DNA of 64,000 nucleotides, from contig CM065298.1 in the NCBI GenBank assembly GCA_032871835.1, positions 109,123,476-109,187,475 on the forward strand, in the 5' to 3' direction. The notes beneath the pieces were generated by a model, which worked only from the letters and a program-made list of their open reading frames with translations, was not told the origin of the DNA and did no database searches. Numbering within the stretch: position 1 is the first letter of the stretch; the number at the start of each line of letters is the position of its first letter. This document shows positions 58,282 to 64,000 of the stretch, in pieces. Source of the DNA: Dipteronia dyeriana (lineage: Eukaryota > Streptophyta > Magnoliopsida > Sapindales > Sapindaceae). A program made the position numbers and the translations under genes.

Positions 58282-59969
58282 AAATATTTGTTTATAATTA
58301 AAGATATGAGAGTAAAAATGTAATATAAAACGTCAAAAGTAAGTTTATAGTTTCATATTTGGTACTCTAAATTTAGAATACTAGTCTTTAAAACTCTAAA
58401 AAAAATTCTTGGAAACATAATCTTAGAGTACGGTGGTAGCGCATGATACTCTATTTTAGAGTTTGATGGGAGATACTCTAAGAGTATGTTTGATATAACT
58501 TTTCAAGTAGACCTTCTAGAATAGATATTTTACTAATAAACTCCAAAAAAAAGTACCGCATGCTTCAATCATACTCTATTTTTATGTTTCCAAGAAAAAA
58601 AATTAGAGTTTCATTGTTTGGAACTCTATATGAAACTCCTAATTCACTTTTAACATTTTTATTCCATTTTATTCCATAAACTAATATTTGATATTTATAT
58701 CCTTTTATCTTTATAATTAAATTCAATTAATATATAATACGTTTTACTTTATAGATTTTATCATTATAAAAATTATTTCATTAGAAAAGTATAATCTAGA
58801 TCTTTAAAATGAGACTAATATGAAACGTTTAATAATAACATTTTTATTTATCAAAATTTATTTATTCTTACCATACTATATATTATTTGCATATTAATAA
58901 TTATAAGTTAGCAATAAAATAAAAACTTAATACGGTGACATTACAACTTCGAAATGAAAATTACAATAACATAAAAACACTAAAATAAAGATAAAAACAA
59001 TAACAAAAAACATAAATAATAGCAGCATAATATGTAAACATTCGTAAGGTCATCCAAATGACTTTCATATCTACCTCAAAATGATCCACCTTATATTTGG
59101 TAATTGCAATTGTTTTCTTTTTCAAAAAAAAAAATCATCTTCTTTATTCGAAAGAATTCGCGTTCGTTAGAATTTTTATAGAATCCAAATCTGTCATCAT
59201 AGTTTTATTCTCTTTACATTCACGTCAAATCGTTTCACGTTCACATAGAATCTCTAGTTTTATAAATGTTATTAATTATATAAAAAATAGATGAGAATAT
59301 AAATGTTGCATTTTTAAAAAAAGTAAAGAAAAAAGATTAAAAATGCTATTAAACTAATATTTGTTAAAATTTAATTGATATGTAAAATTATATAACAATA
59401 ATTTATTAAATAAAGTAAAAATTAATAATGAAAATATAAATTATTTCAAGACAGAAATAAAAATAGAGATAGGGATAAAGAGCATGGTTGGAGTGAAATT
59501 TTTATAGAGATCGAATCTGAAAGGAATATTCCTTTTTAAAACTCTAATCTTCTTCTCAATCTCCCCAACTCCTACTACATAACTAACTGTTGTCACACCA
59601 TAACCACAACACTAACAACTGATGTACGTCGTCTGCCAAAGCTTTATCGTAATGGCAGCATCTCCTCTAGAATGGAAAATGGAGGAGATGTAGCGAGATC
59701 CACATGGAGGAGATGGCACCGATGAGATTTAGGTGAAGATCGCACCATATCTCCTATTCCAATTTAAATTTCATTTTTTTTTTAATTGGTATGAGATCCC
59801 AATTTTTTTCAATTATTTATTATTTATATTTATTTTTTGAAAATTTTATTTAAATATTTTTTATAATGATTTCGACTTTTTATTATTTTTATTTGATTTA
59901 CTTAATGTAAAAAGTCTATCTTGCCTCTACACTATTAAGTCGGCGGTTGACTTTAACAGTGGTCAAGGG

Positions 59970-60754
59970 TAGGGGTGGGCACCAACCTCCAACCCAACCC
60001 GACCCGACAACCCGACATAAATAATAAAAAATAAATTAAATAATTTTATTTATTATTAGATTTATTATGAAATCTCATTTTTTTTAAATAATTAAAAAGT
60101 TTACTCATGCACCATTTATAATATTTTAAATGACAATATAAATATATAATTTTAAATATTGTATACCATAATATATAATACATTTATTAAAAATATGCGA
60201 TTATATTATCTTCATCTTTTGTATTAAATGACATTAGTAGTGTAAAATTGGGTAGGCCCGTTTTAGCACAGCATGTCGGGCCTGTTTGGGCATGTCGTGC
60301 CAAGCCCGACCCGTTTTGAAAAATAGGGGCCCGGCAAGGCACGTGGGCACGGACATGGAGGGCCGTGCCAACGGGCCGGTCTACTTTTACTTTTTTTAAA
60401 AAAATATGAAATTTGTTAATAATATCATAGAGTATGGACATCATAGAGTATTGGGATGTGACTCATAACCCTTGTCTAAGTAAGTATGTTTTCCTTTACT
60501 TTTTTCTCATTTTTATATAGGTTATATCTCTATTCATTCCTCTTGTTTATCCGATGTGGGATGTAGGACTGAATTTTCATTTCCATTCATTGATACAAGT
60601 ATATAACATAATGATATTCTCTTAAGTCCATTTTTTTTATCTAAATATGGAAACATAAAGAGAGTTGGGAGGTCTATTAAAATTAAATAATGGTTTTGTT
60701 AAAAAAAATAAAATCAAATAAACCATATACAATAATTTCCATCTATGAACAAAA

Positions 60755-60812
<58 letters not shown>

Positions 60813-61796
60813 CATTAAATATCATTCTATAGTATTCTTCTATAATCTTGGTGATAGTAATTGCTTATAACCATAGTTGTATTTAATCTCATATCCCACA
60901 TCAGATAAATAAGAGCATTGAAGAGAGGTATAACCAATATAAAAAGGAGGGAAAGATAAATGAAAACTTACTTATCTAAACAAGGGTTATGAACCATGGT
61001 TTAATACTCTTCAATATCATTTATCTTTAAAACATTTTATTTTATAAATAATTTGTTTTAAGTTTTTTTTATAATATAATTTGGCTCTTGGTGCTGACGA
61101 TTGGGTATGGCACGCCGCCCAGGCCTGCCGGCACGGCGTGCCTCGATCTGTGGCCCGGCACGGTCCATCAATGTGGGTTGTGTCTGGCACGGCACGCCTC
61201 CCAGGCGGGTCGGGTGTGTCGTGCTAGGCATGACTTGCCTTCCTTGGCAGGCCAAGCGGGCCGGCCCATCCAGGTCTGCTCCATATTTACACCACTAAAT
61301 GACACATCATTGATTATCCTTTAAAATTCTATTTTTTCCTTAGGATTTGATTAAGAATTTAGTAGAAAAAGTCTAATAACTTAAATAAATAATATATTAT
61401 CGAACCACGAGATATTTGATGAAGTGATTATAATTGTAAAATGGATGGGAGGCTTAGATGAAGACTTTCCAAGTTTGATAAATTGCTATTTTTTAATTTT
61501 AACTATGCAAAAGATATTTAAACAATTTGTATTATATGATATGATTGTATTTTGATTCTTTTAAGAAATCTAAACTCGATGTGATATGATACTATGGTGA
61601 AAAATTATTTTAAATTTAAATTTTGATATAACAACATTTGAATTTAAATATATTTTTTCTATTAAACTTAAAAAGCCCAACCCGATCAACCCAACCCAAC
61701 CCAACCTAAAAAATATTAGGTTGAGTTTAGTTAGGTTAGATTGAAGTTTACGTTGGGTTGGATTGGATCAACCCAACCCGAAAATGCTCACCCCTA
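59970..61796. mobile_element. Non-autonomous hAT-like element (outer)
   Basis: Ends TAGGGGTGGGCA and, reverse-complemented, TAGGGGTGAGCA. Flanked by GTCAAGGG (59962-59969) and GTCAAGGT (61797-61804), an 8-bp target duplication with one difference. Subterminal AACCCAACCC repeats occur at both ends. No transposase. Copy 1 of the duplication lacks it and shows the empty site. About 760 bp without the inner element. Confidence 0.85.
60235..61297. mobile_element. Non-autonomous hAT-like element (inner)
   Basis: Ends TAGTAGTGTAAAATTGG and, reverse-complemented, TAGTGGTGTAAATATGG. Flanked by AATGACAT (60227-60234) and AATGACAC (61298-61305). Just inside each end is a GC-rich patch with GGGCC, CGTGCC and GGCACG words (60247-60390 and 61085-61270), unusual in this AT-rich area. 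Arms of about 150 bp near 60460-60600 and 60870-60995 are inverted repeats of each other, around an (AT)n run at 60757-60811. No transposase. Confidence 0.82.
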
Positions 61797-61873
61797 GTCA
61801 AGGTTATCTTCTCATAAATAAGGTAAAAATTCAATATCACAGTGGTATCGGTAAATGTGAGCCTTGTGAGGGT

Positions 61874-62270
61874 ATTTCATTCCGATTTACCTTTGTTAAA
61901 AAGAAAAAAGAAGAAGAAAAAAAAAAACCGGTATTGCTTTGTTTTGGTGACAGATAGGCAGCAGGCAGCAGCTTCCTTCTACATACCTGACAAACGCATG
62001 GCTGTGAAAACTTCATTAGAAATCTCAAGTATTGATCAAATATTGTTAATGTTGAATGTCAACACAATTAATACGGCATTTGGCGCTATTTTCGTTTTTT
62101 ATTTAGGGAAGTATAAGGCACCGAACTGGCCCTTAAAAAACTGAAAACTTTGAATATTAGTTGTTAAGGTTGCACAGGAATAGTAAAACTGAATAATTAA
62201 GTCCCTAATAATAGTTAACATGGATAAATTAAGCTTAATTAATTGTGGTTACAAAATGTTGTGGCATCCC
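61874..62270 (+). other. Upstream region of the polygalacturonase gene
   Basis: No gene. Purine-rich run near 61900-61927 and AT-rich DNA. Several AGAAA words are present; these are common in pollen promoters but also frequent by chance. Confidence 0.5.
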
Positions 62271-62278
62271 TATAAAAA
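62271..62278 (+). promoter_or_regulatory. TATA box of the polygalacturonase gene
   Basis: TATAAAAA in CATCCCTATAAAAAGCAAAG, 95 bp before the ATG. It would place transcription start near 62300 and give a leader of about 70 bp. Confidence 0.7.
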
Positions 62279-62372
62279 GCAAAGCTAAAATTAATTTCAT
62301 GATTCATTGAAAAGAAAGAACAAAAGTTTACAACAGATATTTTTATTGCAGTACCAGAAAGTTAAAAACAAA

Positions 62373-63888
62373 ATGGAAAATCTGAATACGGCGGCATTAA
62401 TGTTAATAATGTTGATTGTATCAACAGCTAAGGCTACACCAGCTGTTGTATTTGATGTTTGTAAATATGGTGCAAAGACTGACGGGAAATCAGATATTAC
62501 CAAGGTAATTAAAAGTTTAAAACCGTGTGCACGCATGTATATTTAAAACTATTAATTTTGTTTTTTAATGAATAATCGGGTAATATATTGTTTGTCCTCA
62601 CAGGCTCTATCAAGCGCTTTTAAAGAAGCATGTGCATCGGCTACCCCAAGTAAAGTCTTGATTCCAAAAGGGACATTCCTGTTACGCGAAGTGTGCTTAG
62701 ATGGTCCGTGCAAGGCTGCTGTGGAGGTTGAAGTTCAAGGCACAGTGATTGCCCTAACAGACTCCAACAGAGTGAAGACTGACGGCAATTGGGTAAGTTT
62801 CAAACACATGGACCGGTTCACGTTATCTGGCGGCGGAACTTTCGACGGCCAAGGACCCAAAGCTTGGGGTGCTTGTGGCAAAAAATATTGCAAGCAACTC
62901 CCTGTTGTAAGTTTTACTTTATAGTAGATTAAGTTCCTGATTTGATTCTCTCGCATAGATCGACTATAAATAGGTCTTATATGGTACATATTCATTATTG
63001 TGAAAACAGAATTTGAGGTTCAGCTCCATTACTAATGGACTAGTCAAAGACATAACTTCTAAAGACAGCAAACAGTTCCATGTTAACGTCCTGAGCTGCA
63101 AGAACTTTGAATTCCAGCGCTTTACCATTTCTGCACCCCCTGAGAGCATCAACACGGATGGAATCCATATCAGTCGATCTCAAAACATTACCATCACAAA
63201 TTCAAACATCGGAACGGGCGATGACTGTGTCTCCATCGGTCAAGGAAGTCAACACATAACAATCTCAAACGTCAAGTGTGGACCGGGACATGGTATCAGT
63301 ATAGGAAGTCTAGGTAAATTGCATTATGAAGAGCCTGTGATTGGAGTCACAGTGAGGAATTGCACTTTCTCCAATACAGATAATGGTGTGAGAATCAAAA
63401 CATGGCCTGCCTCTTTTGAAGGTTCTGTAAGGGACGTGATTTACGAAGACCTTGTGATGAATAATGTCAACAATCCTGTCGTTATTGATCAAGTTTACTG
63501 TCCAGCTAATGAGTGCAATGCAAAGGTAGGTATTCAAAAACATAATAATTCTCTAGTCAGAACTGACTTTATTTCTTTTTTTTTTATGATTTTACTAATT
63601 ATCTCATGTGATTGTATTCTGAATATGGCGTTTTGTTTTCTTCTTCAGCTTCCATCGAAGGTTAAGATCAGCAATGTTAGCTTCAAAAACATTCGGGGTA
63701 CTTCCGCAACTCCAGTTGCTGTGAAGCTTGATTGCAGTAGTGGCATACCGTGCCAAGGTGTGGAGGTTGCAGACATTGACCTTACATACACCGGAAAAGA
63801 AGCATCGGCAGCCCTCTCAGAATGCAGTCATGTTCATCCTAAGATTTACGGCAAACATTCCCTCCCTATTTGCGGCGTCTCTGCTTAA
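62373..63888 (+). CDS. Exopolygalacturonase-type GH28 enzyme (four exons)
   Basis: Hydrolyses galacturonic-acid links in de-esterified pectin; plant members of this type are secreted, often from pollen. Exons 62373-62504, 62604-62906, 63010-63525 and 63649-63888 join in phase 0 with GT-AG borders and give 396 residues, the usual size. Residues 1-21 form a hydrophobic signal peptide (cut near AKA/TP). Catalytic motifs: NTD at 193-195, GDD at 215-217, GHG at 238-240 and RIK at 273-275, all intact. The start is the first ATG after the TATA box and precedes the signal peptide. No stop or shift is seen. The clade (exo, pollen type) is inferred from the short N-terminus and wording such as VFDVCKYGAKTDGKSD. 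Confidence 0.93.
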
Positions 63889-64000
63889 TTAATTAATTAT
63901 AGGGATGGACCAAAGTTTCATCATTTATGTATGTATTTGAATATTGCATTGGATATTGATTTTTTTGTTTGGTTGACTTGTGATCTTTACAAGATCAAAT
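63889..64000 (+). other. 3' flank of the polygalacturonase gene
   Basis: AT-rich downstream DNA beginning TTAATTAATTATAG. A clear AATAAA signal is not present; plant signals are often degenerate. The transcript end cannot be fixed. Confidence 0.5.

Larger units (their letters stand above)
57788..61873. repeat. 2.2-kb direct duplication, copy 2 (split by hAT-like elements)
   Basis: Matches copy 1 up to GACTTTAACAGTGGTCAA at 59950-59966 and resumes with TATCTTCTCATAAATAAGGT at 61804. The gap is exactly the hAT-like insertion. A (TA)n run at 58253-58276 replaces an A-run of copy 1. Confidence 0.85.

Noticed and set aside
61058..61324. Overlapping ORFs with RHASQAGR-like text on both strands
   Set aside because: GC-rich patch of the inner hAT-like element; no start context or domain.
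62297..62536. Minus-strand ORF at the polygalacturonase start
   Set aside because: Antisense of exon 1 and its leader; the plus strand has TATA box, signal peptide and spliced GH28 frame.

Overview
This is a stretch of plant nuclear DNA, almost certainly from a eudicot: it holds nested Ty1/copia (SIRE/Maximus and Tork clades) and Ty3/gypsy (Athila and Tat clades) retrotransposons, a Mutator-like transposon with an Ulp1-type protease gene, non-autonomous hAT-like elements, a pectin methylesterase relic and an intact exopolygalacturonase gene with GT-AG introns. The species cannot be named from the sequence alone.

Layout. 1-3168 is the 3' end (internal tail plus LTR) of a forward Athila-like element. 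3169-10306 is the gag-pol and 3' LTR of a forward SIRE copia (SIRE-1); the Athila-like element probably sits inside its gag, so the SIRE-1 5' half lies left of the window. 10307-11630, 17451-21788, 43864-43968 and 46239 to about 47080 look like pieces of one reverse-strand Athila element, although the two LTR-like ends could not be aligned throughout. It is broken by (a) SIRE-2 (11640-17450), a forward copia keeping only gag-like sequence between its LTRs; (b) a 22-kb reverse-strand Tat element (21789-43863) with a 6-bp target duplication; and (c) a reverse solo SIRE LTR (43969-46238). The Tat element carries a degenerate antisense ORF region (22784-26400), a small inverted-repeat element (26550-27492) and, in its integrase, a roughly 8.9-kb Mutator-like element (29426-38340) with an Ulp1-like gene on + and a MuDR-type transposase on -.

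From about 47.1 kb the window leaves this nest. A pectin methylesterase pseudogene (48029-49263, ending at 54714-54763) is split near its last codons by a Tork-clade copia (49264-54713) with 367-bp LTRs. 54876-61873 is AT-rich and carries a 2.2-kb direct duplication; its second copy holds a hAT-like element with another hAT-like element inside it, both with 8-bp target duplications. The only gene that looks functional is a four-exon GH28 exopolygalacturonase (62373-63888, 396 residues).

All retrotransposon coding regions seen have stops, frameshifts, deletions or lost catalytic residues. No previously undescribed multi-gene system was found. The most unusual items are the Mutator element with its shared minisatellites, the Tat antisense ORF, the gag-only SIRE-2, the unrelated repeat cassettes in SIRE LTR promoters, and the nested hAT pair with a natural empty-site paralogue.
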